Shown: positions 1-7,163 of the stretch, piece by piece | Numbering within the stretch: position 1 is the first letter of the stretch | Layout of the letters: each line of letters starts with the position of its first letter | Assembly: GCA_024277955.1 (NCBI GenBank) | Contig: JAJRUE010000243.1 | Span: forward strand, 1 to 11,504 | Reading direction: 5' to 3' | Origin: Alphaproteobacteria bacterium | GTDB lineage: Bacteria > Pseudomonadota > Alphaproteobacteria > Rhodobacterales > Rhodobacteraceae | DNA: 11,504 bases | The notes under the pieces: generated by a model | Database searches by the model: none | Told to the model about the DNA's origin: nothing | Seen by the model: only the letters and a program-made list of their open reading frames with translations | Position numbers and translations under genes: made by a program

Positions 1-462
1 ACGATGGTGCCCAACCGGGTGGTGAAAGAGGCGCTTGAAGCGGGCGCGGTGCCAGAGCTGGCGGCCTATGACGAGGTTCGTCCCGAGGTGAAGTATGCCG
101 AAAAGTCGCGTGTCGATTTTCTTTTGCGTGGTAATGGCTTGCCCGATGCCTATGTCGAAGTGAAGAACGCCCATCTGAGCCGGGCGCCGGCGCTTGCCGA
201 GTTTCCCGATGCGCGCACCGCGCGCGGGCTGCGCCACTTGCAGGATCTGGCGCAGATGGTACGCGCCGGGCACCGGGCGGTGATGCTGTTTCTGGTGCAG
301 CGCACCGACTGCGACCGGTTCGCGCTGGCCGGCGACATCGACCCGGCCTATGCGGCGGGGTTCGCCGAGGCGCGCGCCGCCGGGGTCAAGGTGTTGTGTT
401 ACGACTGCGAGATTGACACGCGAGGGGTGTGGTTGCGCCGGCCGCTGCCGGTGGAGACATGA
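1..462 (+). CDS. sfsA: SfsA family protein (sugar fermentation stimulation protein A), 3' part only
   Basis: The frame is open from the first base, so this is the C-terminal 153 residues of a protein that is usually about 230-240 residues long. The ATG at base 4 is an internal methionine in the conserved TMVPNR stretch and not the start. Visible family features are the PNRVVKEAL block (fragment residues 4-12), RPEVKYAEKSRVDFLL (27-42), YVEVKN (51-56), FPDARTARGLRHL, and the C-terminal end RRPLPVE. D39 and the E53-x-K55 pair fit the PD-(D/E)xK nuclease-like core attributed to the C-terminal half of this family. SfsA was first linked to maltose metabolism in E. coli and its biochemical role is still unclear; DNA or nucleic-acid binding is the usual suggestion. 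It lies upstream of map on the same strand. Family assignment is firm; function is not. Confidence 0.93.
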   Translation, partial: TMVPNRVVKEALEAGAVPELAAYDEVRPEVKYAEKSRVDFLLRGNGLPDAYVEVKNAHLSRAPALAEFPDARTARGLRHLQDLAQMVRAGHRAVMLFLVQRTDCDRFALAGDIDPAYAAGFAEARAAGVKVLCYDCEIDTRGVWLRRPLPVET

Positions 463-616
463 GGGATTGCGCCCGCTTCGCGGTCGCGGTGCCTCCGGCG
501 GGGATATTTTTGGACAGAAGAAGACGGGCGCGGGGCCGGGATCTTGGGGCCGGCTCTGGTTCTTGGGCGCGGGCTGCATTATGTAGGCCTCAGGATAGGC
601 GAGGTCGGAGAGCGAC
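463..616 (+). other. sfsA-map intergenic region
   Basis: A 154-base gap between two same-strand genes holds the repeat at 491-523 and, further down, the most AT-rich stretch of the gap (gcattatgta, 576-585). That stretch could supply a -10 element (CATTAT, 577-582) for map, but no well-spaced -35 is visible. The map ribosome binding site (GGAG, 607-610) closes the region. No small gene with a credible start was found. Confidence 0.35.
491..523 (+). repeat. Short intergenic repeat typical of Rhodobacteraceae, possibly transcript-end structure
   Basis: This lies 28 bases after the sfsA stop. A GC-rich block (cctccggcgggg) able to form a short imperfect stem is followed by GATA, a TTTTT run (507-511) and a purine-rich tail (gacagaagaag). 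I recall near-identical strings recurring between genes in many Rhodobacteraceae genomes; that is memory and was not searched. Just upstream, CCGC-TTC-GCGG (473-483) forms a second small hairpin. Together they could act as a weak terminator or 3'-end stability element for sfsA. There is only one copy in this window. Confidence 0.5.
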
Positions 617-1429
617 GTGAAAGATCAGAGCCGGGGCAGGGTGACCAAGGATGGCATCCGCATCTACGAAGCGGCGGATTTCGCCGGCATGCACAAGGCC
701 GGGCGGCTGGCGGCAGAGATACTGGATGCGATGATCGCGCATGTGGTGCCGGGCGTGACCACGGCGGCGCTTGACCGGATCATCACCGACATGGTCGAGG
801 CGGCCGGGGCGAAATCGGCCACCATCGGCTACAAGGGGTATCGCCACGCCAGCTGTATCAGCGTCAACCATGTGGTCTGTCACGGCATCCCGGGGGACAA
901 GACCCTCAAGGATGGGGACATTCTGAACATCGATGTGACGGTGATCGTGGATGGCTGGTTCGGCGATACGTCGCGCATGTATGTGGCCGGGCGGCCGAAC
1001 CGGCGGGCCGAGCGGCTGATGCAGGTGACCCATGATGCGCTGATGCTGGGGATCGAGGCGGTGAAGCCGGGCAACACCTTTGGCGACATCGGCGCGGCGA
1101 TCCAGCGCTATGTGGAAAGCCAGCGGATGAGCGTGGTGCGCGATTTCTGCGGTCACGGGCTGGGCCAGGTGTTCCATGCGCCGCCCAACGTGCTGCACTA
1201 CGGGCGGCCGGGCACCGGGGCGGCTCTGGAAGAGGGCATGTTCTTTACCATTGAACCCATGGTCAACCTGGGCAAGCCCCAGACCAAGGTGCTGGCCGAT
1301 GACTGGACTGCCGTGACCCGCGACAAGTCGCTGTCGGCGCAATACGAACATTCCATCGGTGTGACCGCCGACGGGGCCGAGATCTTTACCCTGTCGCCGG
1401 CGGGCAAGTTTCACCCGACCTGGGGCTGA
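617..1429 (+). CDS. map: Type I methionine aminopeptidase
   Basis: Removes the initiator methionine from nascent proteins in the cytoplasm (EC 3.4.11.18). The 270-residue protein has the full set of metal ligands and catalytic residues of the family: the catalytic histidine in VCHGIP (H89), D106 in NIDVT, D117 in FGDTS, H180 in CGHGLG, E213 in TIEPM and E244 in YEHSI. These correspond to E. coli H79, D97, D108, H171, E204 and E235. The length is normal for the short type I enzyme without a zinc-finger extension. The start is a GTG preceded by GGAG (607-610) with a 6-base spacer; the MKDQSRGRVTKDGIRIY N-terminus fits alphaproteobacterial homologues. The gene converges on rsmD, with only 7 bases between the two stop codons, so there is no room for a separate terminator. 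The assignment is secure. Confidence 0.97.
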   Translation: MKDQSRGRVTKDGIRIYEAADFAGMHKAGRLAAEILDAMIAHVVPGVTTAALDRIITDMVEAAGAKSATIGYKGYRHASCISVNHVVCHGIPGDKTLKDGDILNIDVTVIVDGWFGDTSRMYVAGRPNRRAERLMQVTHDALMLGIEAVKPGNTFGDIGAAIQRYVESQRMSVVRDFCGHGLGQVFHAPPNVLHYGRPGTGAALEEGMFFTIEPMVNLGKPQTKVLADDWTAVTRDKSLSAQYEHSIGVTADGAEIFTLSPAGKFHPTWG

Positions 1430-1436
1430 GGCCGGA

Positions 1437-1994
1437 TCACGCCGCCCGAAGCAGGGTGATGTGGGTGTCGCCGTAGCGGCGCGTGTCCAATGCGCTGAAC
1501 CCGGTCGGGGACACCGGGGCGTTTTCTTCGAACACCACGAGCGCCCCGGGGGCCAGCCAGCCGCCCGCGTGCGCCGCCGCCAGCGCCCGTTCGCCCAGCC
1601 CCTTGCCGTAGGGCGGGTCCAGAAAGATCAGGGTGAAGGGGGCACCCGGGTTTTCGCCCAGGCGCGTGGTGTCGCGGCGCAGGATCGAGGCCCGATCTTC
1701 CGCCCGGCAGATTTTCAGGTTCTGCCGGATCAGGCCCAGGGCCCGTTTGCCGTCATCGACAAGCACCGCCGTTGCGGCGCCGCGCGAAAGCGCCTCGAAC
1801 CCGAGCGCGCCGGTGCCGGCGAACAGGTCAAGCACGCGCGCATCGCTGATCGGATCGCCGTAATTACCGCCCGACAGCACGTTGAACAGGCTTTCGCGCA
1901 CCCGGTCGGCGGTGGGCCGCAGATGCGCCGCCGCATCGCCCTTGCCCACCGGGGCCAGCCGCAGGCCGCGCCATTTGCCGGCGATGATCCGCAT
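1437..1994 (-). CDS. rsmD: 16S rRNA (guanine(966)-N(2))-methyltransferase RsmD
   Basis: SAM-dependent enzyme that methylates G966 of 16S rRNA on the small ribosomal subunit. The 185-residue protein shows the family N-terminus MRIIAGKWRG, then RPTADRVRESLFNVL (26-40), the SAM-binding motif LDLFAGTGALGFEALSRGA (55-73) and the catalytic DPPYGKG (126-132), in the expected order and at the usual length. Its ATG overlaps the last base of the upstream oxidoreductase stop (TGATG on the minus strand, 1992-1996), so translation is probably coupled and no separate ribosome binding site is needed. It is the last gene of the minus-strand run and ends 7 bases from the map stop. The family is certain; the exact methylated base is taken from characterised RsmD. 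Confidence 0.95.
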   Translation of the reverse strand: MRIIAGKWRGLRLAPVGKGDAAAHLRPTADRVRESLFNVLSGGNYGDPISDARVLDLFAGTGALGFEALSRGAATAVLVDDGKRALGLIRQNLKICRAEDRASILRRDTTRLGENPGAPFTLIFLDPPYGKGLGERALAAAHAGGWLAPGALVVFEENAPVSPTGFSALDTRRYGDTHITLLRAA

Positions 1995-3202
1995 CAGCCG
2001 CGCAGCAGGTTTTTCAGGTCGGTCGCGGTATCGGCAATGGCGTCCGGGTCCGGCGATTTGCCCGCGTCGACCAGCCGCTTGCCGACCATGTAGGCGCGCG
2101 GTTCGTTGATCGCGTCGACCGCCAGCAGCTCACCGCCACGGAAATACCAGAACGAAGCGCCGCCGGTGTCGCCCGGGCGGGTGATCACCCGGTCGTAGCC
2201 GGTGTTCAACCCGGCGATCTGCAGCTTGAGATCGTATTGATCCGACCAGAACCAGGGCTTGGGCACATAGGCCTTGCCCGCGCCCAGCATGTTTTCGGCG
2301 ACGGTTTCCGCCTGGTCGATGGCATTGCCGACGCTTTCCAGGCGCAACCGGCCATCGGCATGGGGAAAGGAAGCGCAGTCGCCCGCGGCCCAGATCGACG
2401 CATCCGACGTGCGGCCCAGCGCGTCGGTGCGGATGCCGTTGTCGATGGCCAGCCCCGCGGCTTCGGCCAGCCCGGTGGCCGGACGGATGCCGACGCCGAC
2501 GATCACGAAATCGATGTCCAGTTCGCTGCCGTCGGTCAGTTTCGCGCGCCGGACGCGCCCGTCGCCGGTCAGGGTTTCCAGCCCCACGCCGGTGCGGATG
2601 TCGACCCCCTGGCGTTCATGTTCGGCCCGGATGAAATCGGCGGTTTCGGGGCTGGCGACGCGCTGCAGGATGCGGTCGGCCATTTCGACCAGCGTCACGT
2701 GCAGTCCCTTGCGCGCGGCCACCGCCGCCGCCTCCAGGCCGATGTATCCGCCGCCGACGATGAGAACCCGCGCGCCGGGCTTGAATTCGGGCGCCATGGC
2801 ATCGGCATCGGCAAGCGTGCGCACCGTGTAGACCCCGTCAAGATCGCCGCCGATCGCCGCGGGCAGCCGGTGCGGGATGGCGCCGGTGGTCAGGGCCAGC
2901 TGGTCATATTCGATGATCTCTTCGCCCAGGGTTACAGTTTTCGCGCGCGCGTCGATGGCGCGCACCCTGGCGTCAAGCCGCAGCGCAATCCCCTGGTCGT
3001 CGTAGAAACTTTCGGGGCGCAGGAACAGGCGTTCAAGCGCCATTTCGCCCAGCAGGTATTTCTTGGACAGGGGCGGGCGCTGGTAGGGGGGCACGGGTTC
3101 TTCGCCGATCAGCGTGATCGGCCCGTCGTGGCCGAGTGCGCGCAGCTTGGTGACCAGCGACTGCCCGGCCTGCCCGGCCCCGATGACAACGATGCGGCTC
3201 AT
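1994..3202 (-). CDS. FAD-dependent NAD(P) oxidoreductase, ferredoxin/putidaredoxin-reductase type
   Basis: Flavoprotein of the class that passes electrons from NAD(P)H to a [2Fe-2S] ferredoxin for oxygenases or cytochromes P450 (CamA, ThcD and BphA4 type). In the 402 residues one sees the FAD-binding GxGxxG at 8-13 (VIGAGQAG), the conserved PYQRPPLSKKYL (39-50), the second dinucleotide fold VGGGYIGLEAAA (149-160) for NAD(P), the FAD-contacting WAAGDCA (271-277), and a C-terminal reductase domain beginning PWFWSDQYDLKLQIAG (316-331). There is no CxxC redox pair, so it is not a thioredoxin- or dihydrolipoamide-type enzyme. The start is well supported by a strong AGGAGG ribosome site (3208-3213) 5 bases upstream. 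A possible promoter precedes it. No ferredoxin, P450 or oxygenase gene is in the window, so the electron acceptor is unknown. The stop overlaps the rsmD start by one base. Confidence 0.9.
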   Translation of the reverse strand: MSRIVVIGAGQAGQSLVTKLRALGHDGPITLIGEEPVPPYQRPPLSKKYLLGEMALERLFLRPESFYDDQGIALRLDARVRAIDARAKTVTLGEEIIEYDQLALTTGAIPHRLPAAIGGDLDGVYTVRTLADADAMAPEFKPGARVLIVGGGYIGLEAAAVAARKGLHVTLVEMADRILQRVASPETADFIRAEHERQGVDIRTGVGLETLTGDGRVRRAKLTDGSELDIDFVIVGVGIRPATGLAEAAGLAIDNGIRTDALGRTSDASIWAAGDCASFPHADGRLRLESVGNAIDQAETVAENMLGAGKAYVPKPWFWSDQYDLKLQIAGLNTGYDRVITRPGDTGGASFWYFRGGELLAVDAINEPRAYMVGKRLVDAGKSPDPDAIADTATDLKNLLRG

Positions 3203-3226
3203 CCGTCCCTCCTGAATTGCCGCGCG

Positions 3227-3256
3227 ACTCTAGCCGGTTGGGGGGGGCAAGGACAA
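3227..3256 (-). promoter_or_regulatory. Possible sigma70-type promoter for the oxidoreductase, with a C8/G8 tract in its spacer
   Basis: On the minus strand TTGTCC (3256-3251) and TAGAGT (3232-3227) each match 4 of 6 bases of the consensus -35 and -10 hexamers and are 18 bases apart. A start site near 3220 would leave a leader of about 18 bases holding the AGGAGG ribosome site. The spacer contains eight consecutive G on the + strand (3240-3247). The 109-base gap after the preceding gene makes an internal promoter plausible, but the hexamer matches alone are weak evidence. Confidence 0.35.
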
Positions 3257-3311
3257 TCACGCAATTTCACGAAGCCGGGCGGTGCGGGCATTGGCGGGGG
3301 GATTGGCCGGG

Positions 3312-4484
3312 TCAGCCGCCGCGCTTGAAAGGGCCCAGCTCGGCAAGGTATTCGTTTGCATCTTCGACGGCGGCGCGTTCTTCTTCGAGAAACCGGGCGA
3401 CGGCGCCGCGAAATCCGGGGCCGGCGATCCAGTGAAGCGAATGCGTGGTCACCGGCAAATAGCCGCGGGCGATCTTGTGGGCGCCCTGGGCGCCGGCTTC
3501 CACCCGGCTCAGGCGGTGCTTTATGGCAAAGTCGATGGCCCGGTAGTAGCACAGTTCGAAATGCAGGAACGGGTGGTGTTCGGTGCACCCCCAGTAGCGC
3601 CCGAACAGGGTTTCGCGCCCGATCAGGTTCAGCGCCCCCGCCATCGGCCGGCCGTCGCGCATCGCCAGAACCAGCAACACGCTGTCGCGCATCCGCCTGT
3701 GCAGCAGGTCGAAAAACGCCCGGCTCAGGTAGGGGGTGCCCCATTTGCGCGCGCCGGTGGACTGGTAGAACTGCCAGAAGGCATCCCAGTGTTCGGGGCG
3801 CAGATCGTCGCCGGTCAGCGCGACGATCCTGCCGCCAAAGCCGTTGGCATCGCGCCGTTCGCGCCGGATCGCCTTGCGCTTGCGCGACGAAAGATCGGCA
3901 AGAAAGGCGTCAAAATCCGTGTAGTCCTTGTTTTCCCAATGAAATTGCTGCCCGGTTCGATGCAGAAGCCCCATGTCCCGGCCCGCGCGCACCTCGTCTT
4001 CGGTGCAAAAGGTAAGGTGCAGCGACGAAAGGCCGTTTTGCGATGCCAGCTGCTCCATCCCCTGCACCAGCGCCGCGCGGCCGGTGGTTTCGAACCCCGG
4101 AAGCGTCAGCAACCGGCGCCCGGTGACCGGCGTGAACGGCACCGCGACCTGCAGTTTCGGGTAGTAGGCGCCGCCCGCCCGTTCAAAGGCGTTGGCCCAG
4201 GCGTGGTCGAACACGTATTCGCCCTGGCTGTGGGTCTTGATGTAAAGCGGCGCAACCGCGACCACCCGGCCGCCGGCGCGCAGGCTGACCGGGCGCGGTG
4301 TCCAGCCGGTGCCGGGACCGACGGATCCAGAGGTTTCCAGCGCCTGCAGGAAAGCGTGCGACACAAAGGGATCGCGCGCCGGGCCGCCGTCGGCGGTTTC
4401 CGGGATTGCGCAGGCGTCCCAGTCGGCTGCGCGTATTTCGTCGACCGAGCGGTGCACGGTGAACTCCGGGGTCGGTTGGGTCAT
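3312..4484 (-). CDS. FemAB-like / GNAT-fold protein of the DUF482 family (peptidoglycan-biosynthesis-like acyltransferase)
   Basis: A 390-residue cytoplasmic protein matching the DUF482 (FemAB_like) family of tandem GNAT-fold proteins. Recognisable blocks are the N-terminal DPFVSHAFLQALE (38-50), the stretch from YIKTHSQGEYVFDHAWA to GGAYYPKLQVAVPFTPVTGRRLL (81-126), a basic SRKRKAIRRERR segment, the GRYWGC motif, and the C-terminal FELCYYRAIDFAIKH followed by EAGAQGAHKIARGYLP. The family is often labelled an N-acetyltransferase or peptidoglycan-biosynthesis protein by fold, but its substrate is not established as far as I know. The ATG has no clear ribosome binding site. It lies 51 bases after the phosphodiesterase stop on the same strand, in a RidA / phosphodiesterase / DUF482 order I recall from other Rhodobacteraceae. 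Family confidence is high; function is open. Confidence 0.88.
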   Translation of the reverse strand: MTQPTPEFTVHRSVDEIRAADWDACAIPETADGGPARDPFVSHAFLQALETSGSVGPGTGWTPRPVSLRAGGRVVAVAPLYIKTHSQGEYVFDHAWANAFERAGGAYYPKLQVAVPFTPVTGRRLLTLPGFETTGRAALVQGMEQLASQNGLSSLHLTFCTEDEVRAGRDMGLLHRTGQQFHWENKDYTDFDAFLADLSSRKRKAIRRERRDANGFGGRIVALTGDDLRPEHWDAFWQFYQSTGARKWGTPYLSRAFFDLLHRRMRDSVLLVLAMRDGRPMAGALNLIGRETLFGRYWGCTEHHPFLHFELCYYRAIDFAIKHRLSRVEAGAQGAHKIARGYLPVTTHSLHWIAGPGFRGAVARFLEEERAAVEDANEYLAELGPFKRGG

Positions 4485-4535
4485 TTGAAAACTGCGCGCG
4501 TCATGGGGCCAGTCTTGGCGGGCTGGGGCGCCGGG

Positions 4536-5306
4536 TCAAGCGCCCGGTTCGGGCAGGTAGCCTTCGAAGGTGATGTTGTCGGCGATCCGCCGGGCCGCCT
4601 TTTCGGTTTCGCGATCGCGCACCGTCCAGCACAGCACCGGCACGCCGCGGGCCTTCATTTTCGCGACTTCCGGCATGTCCAGGTCTTCGACGCGGTGCGA
4701 GATAAAGCTGGCGCCGACACGGTCGAAATCCGGCATGGCGCGCAGCCTGGCGCGGGTTTCTTCATTCAACAGCCCCCAGCCGTCGCCGCGGAATACGCCG
4801 GTGATCAGGCCGCGCGGCACGTCCGGGGCGGCATCGCGCAGCGCCGCCAGCGCGTGCGGGTTGAAGGACATGACCGCCACGTCGCCGCGATAGCCGGAAA
4901 GCGCCGCCGCCACCGCCCGTTCCAGCCCGCCCGTGTTCGGGCCCATCGCGCCGTCCTGGTCCTTGACTTCGATCAGCAGGGGCGTGCGCCCGGCGACCTC
5001 TGCCAGCACGGCGTCGAGCGTCGGGATGGTTTCACCGCCGCCGCCACACAACTCGAGGCGCGCAAGATCGTCCGCGTCGCGTTGCCGGATGGCGCCGGGT
5101 TCGCCGGTCAACCGCGTCAGGGCATAGTCGTGAAACACCATCGCGGCGCCGTCGCGCGACAGCTGCACGTCGATCTCGATACCATAACCCGCGTCGATCG
5201 CGGCGCGGCAGGCGGCGATCGAGTTTTCGGCCCGTCCGGCGTCGGCGTCATGCAGGGCGCGGTGGGCGATCGGCCGCGTCAGGAACCCGTCCGCAAGGGC
5301 TGTCAT
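4536..5306 (-). CDS. Glycerophosphodiester phosphodiesterase family protein
   Basis: Predicted to hydrolyse glycerophosphodiesters (headgroup-glycerol phosphates from deacylated phospholipids) to glycerol-3-phosphate and an alcohol. The 256-residue TIM-barrel protein shows the GDPD catalytic signature: H15-R16 in IAHRAL, E27-N28 in AENSIAA, the metal-binding E44-x-D46 in IEIDVQLSRDG, H59-D60 in VFHD, and E113-x-K115 in LIEVKD. There is no signal peptide or membrane segment, so it resembles the cytoplasmic UgpQ type rather than periplasmic GlpQ. Its ATG overlaps the RidA-family stop by 4 bases (ATGA, 5303-5306) and lacks its own ribosome site, so it is probably translated by coupling. The substrate range cannot be read from the sequence. 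Confidence 0.93.
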   Translation of the reverse strand: MTALADGFLTRPIAHRALHDADAGRAENSIAACRAAIDAGYGIEIDVQLSRDGAAMVFHDYALTRLTGEPGAIRQRDADDLARLELCGGGGETIPTLDAVLAEVAGRTPLLIEVKDQDGAMGPNTGGLERAVAAALSGYRGDVAVMSFNPHALAALRDAAPDVPRGLITGVFRGDGWGLLNEETRARLRAMPDFDRVGASFISHRVEDLDMPEVAKMKARGVPVLCWTVRDRETEKAARRIADNITFEGYLPEPGA

Positions 5307-5767
5307 CGGATCTGGAAAATGCCTTCGATTTCGACGGCGACGCCAAAGGGCAGGGCCGCGGCGCTGACCGCCGAGCGTGCATGGCGGCCGGCTTCGCCCA
5401 GCGCCTGGGCCAGGAAGTCCGATGCGCCGTTGATCACCTTGGGCTGGTCCCCGAAATCGCCGGTCGAGTTGACGAAGCCGGTCAGCTTGACCACCCGCAC
5501 GAGCCGGTCGAGGTCGCCGCCGCAGGCCGCCTTGACCTGGGCCAGCAGGCTGATCGCGCAGATGCGCGCCGCCGCGGCGCCCGCGTCCACATCCAGGTCG
5601 TCGCCCAGTTTTCCGGTGATCATGCCGTCAGCGCCGATCGGGATCTGGCCCGACACATACAGCGTGTCGCCAACCTGGACGTAGGGCACATACTTGGCGG
5701 CGGGGGCCGGGGCGTCGGGCAGCGTGACGCCCATCTCCAGCAGTTTACCTTCAAAATTTCCGGCCAT
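5303..5767 (-). CDS. RidA (YjgF/YER057c/UK114) family protein, about 154-residue subgroup
   Basis: A small cytoplasmic protein of the RidA superfamily, whose best-known members hydrolyse reactive enamine/imine intermediates released by PLP enzymes. The 154 residues match the longer subgroup with the N-terminus FEGKLLEMGVTLPDAPAPAA, then YVSGQIP (37-43), RVVKLTGFVNSTGDF (91-105), QPKVINGASDFLAQALGEAG and HARSAVSAAALPFGVAVEIE. R131 in HARSAV lines up with the catalytic arginine of RidA (E. coli R105), and E148 with its conserved glutamate. The start at 5767 is chosen because it begins at the family N-terminus and has a GGAG ribosome site 7 bases upstream; the frame stays open to 5887 but the extra 40 residues are unlike the family and would run into the preceding gene. 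The stop overlaps the phosphodiesterase start. Activity in this subgroup is not proven. Confidence 0.92.
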   Translation of the reverse strand: MAGNFEGKLLEMGVTLPDAPAPAAKYVPYVQVGDTLYVSGQIPIGADGMITGKLGDDLDVDAGAAAARICAISLLAQVKAACGGDLDRLVRVVKLTGFVNSTGDFGDQPKVINGASDFLAQALGEAGRHARSAVSAAALPFGVAVEIEGIFQIR

Positions 5768-5849
5768 CGTCGGGCTCCTGCAAAGTGGTTTTCCGCCCGC
5801 GACGCTACCCGGAATCGCTGGTCTGTGAAACCGGGATTTCGGCTTTGAG

Positions 5850-7163
5850 TCAGCTTTCGTGCAGGGCGCGGGAAAAATAGATGGCAAAGGGTTTTGCCAG
5901 GTAGGCCCAGACCGGTTGGCGCGTGGTTTCGATGGAAACCTGGACCGGCAGGCCCGGCATGATGTCCGGGCGCGCCGCCAGGTCGCGGGCGTCGGCTTGG
6001 TCCAGCGTCACCCGCGTGCGGTAAAACCGGGCGCCGACGCCGGTTTCCACCAGCGCGTCGGCGGATATGCGGGCGATCCTGCCTTCCAGATCGGGCCCCG
6101 GCCCGGCCGAAGCGGTGGCCAGCCGGATGCGCACCGGTTGGCCGGGATACAGCTGATCCACCAGCGTGGGCGGCACCCGGGTCACGATGTCAAAGCGCCG
6201 GTCCAGGGGCACGATCTGCATCATCACCGCGCCCGGCTGCACCACCGCGCCGGGGCTGGTGGCGTCGGCCCCAAGGACGATGCCGGCGATGGGTGCGCGC
6301 ACCGACAGGGCGGCGACTCGCGCCGCCAGCGCGCGGCGCTGTTCGGTCAGTTCGCTCTGGCGAAACTCGAGGTCGCGCAGCTGGGTGATCACCTCTTCCC
6401 GGCGTCGGGTGGTGTTGCGCAGCCTGTCCAGTTCCACTTCCGCCAGGCGCAGGCGGGCTTCGTCGCGCTGGGACGCCCGCGCGCCGATGCGTCCCGTCAA
6501 CCCGGCCAGATCCTGTTCCAGCGTCTGGACCGTGCTGTTGGCGACCAGACCGCGCGCCAGCAGATCCCGCTTGGAGTTGAGCTGCGCGCGCACCAGCGAC
6601 GCCTGGGTTTCCAGCGCGGCAAGCTGCGCCTCCAGCCCGTCGATCTGGCTGGTGATGCGGGCGAATTTCTGCTGCAGCACGCTTTCTTCCTGCAGCGCCG
6701 CACGGCGGCGGGCAACAAACAGCCGCCGCTGACCCTGCAGCGCCGCCGCCACCGCCGGATCGCCGCGCGCGGCTTCGGTCAGCTCATCGGGGAAGGCGAT
6801 CGCCGGGGCGTCATCGCGTTCGGCCAGAAGCCGGGCCCGGCGCGAGCGCAGTTCGACGAGCCGGGCCGAAACGATGGCCAGTTCCGACTGCAGGGACGTG
6901 CCGTCCAGGGTCAAGAGCGCCTGGCCCGCATCCACCCGGTCGCCTTCGGTCACGAATACCTGCGCGATCCTGCCGCCCTCGGGGTGCTGGATCGGGCGGT
7001 TGGGCAGGGTCTGTTCGATGCGCCCGGGCAGGATGATCGCGCCGGACAGGCTGGCAAAGGCCACCCAGCTGCCAAACCCGCCCACCAGGACCACCAGCGC
7101 CAGCGCGCCCGCGATCACGAAGGAGCGGACCGGGCCGATCGGGGGATCGCCGCCGGCGCTCAC
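5850..7163 (-). CDS. Type I secretion membrane fusion protein (HlyD/PrtE family periplasmic adaptor)
   Basis: Adaptor that links an inner-membrane ABC exporter to a TolC-type outer-membrane channel. The 437 residues have the expected plan: a short cytoplasmic N-terminus, one membrane helix (about 14-37), the first half of a biotinyl/lipoyl domain (63-89, GGRIAQVFVTEGDRVDAGQ), a long coiled-coil hairpin (roughly 95-285, rich in Leu, Ala, Arg, Glu and Gln), the second lipoyl half (VRAPIAGIV, 288-296), a beta-barrel domain, and the C-terminal MPGLPVQVSIETTRQPVWAYLAKP segment shared by PrtE/AprE-type adaptors. It starts with GTG, which overlaps the ABC gene stop by 4 bases (7160-7163), so the two are co-translated. 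An 82-base gap separates it from the RidA-family gene downstream. The exported substrate is not identifiable. Confidence 0.94.
   Translation of the reverse strand: MSAGGDPPIGPVRSFVIAGALALVVLVGGFGSWVAFASLSGAIILPGRIEQTLPNRPIQHPEGGRIAQVFVTEGDRVDAGQALLTLDGTSLQSELAIVSARLVELRSRRARLLAERDDAPAIAFPDELTEAARGDPAVAAALQGQRRLFVARRRAALQEESVLQQKFARITSQIDGLEAQLAALETQASLVRAQLNSKRDLLARGLVANSTVQTLEQDLAGLTGRIGARASQRDEARLRLAEVELDRLRNTTRRREEVITQLRDLEFRQSELTEQRRALAARVAALSVRAPIAGIVLGADATSPGAVVQPGAVMMQIVPLDRRFDIVTRVPPTLVDQLYPGQPVRIRLATASAGPGPDLEGRIARISADALVETGVGARFYRTRVTLDQADARDLAARPDIMPGLPVQVSIETTRQPVWAYLAKPFAIYFSRALHES

Noticed and set aside
590..1414. A 274-codon minus-strand frame opposite map
   Set aside because: map has every catalytic residue on the + strand; the antisense translation is His/Arg-rich without motifs.
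2237..3328. A 363-codon + strand frame opposite the FAD oxidoreductase
   Set aside because: Low-information, Gly/Ala/Asp/Arg-rich translation with no motifs; the minus strand has complete FAD and NAD(P) binding motifs.
3199..3744. Minus-strand frame overlapping the end of the DUF482 gene and the gap before the oxidoreductase
   Set aside because: It is an alternate frame of the DUF482 gene with a Pro/Arg/Ala-rich translation and no motif; it does not indicate a gene in the 109-base gap.
3282..5684. An 800-codon open frame on the + strand, antisense to the DUF482, phosphodiesterase and RidA genes
   Set aside because: Its composition (Arg, Gly, Ala, Gln and His rich, no recognisable domain) is what codon bias in GC-rich genes produces on the opposite strand. 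The minus-strand genes carry clear family motifs over the same span.
5768..5887. A 40-codon N-terminal extension of the RidA-family gene
   Set aside because: Residues before MAGNFEGKLL are unlike the family and would overlap the end of the secretion adaptor gene; a GGAG site supports the start at 5767.
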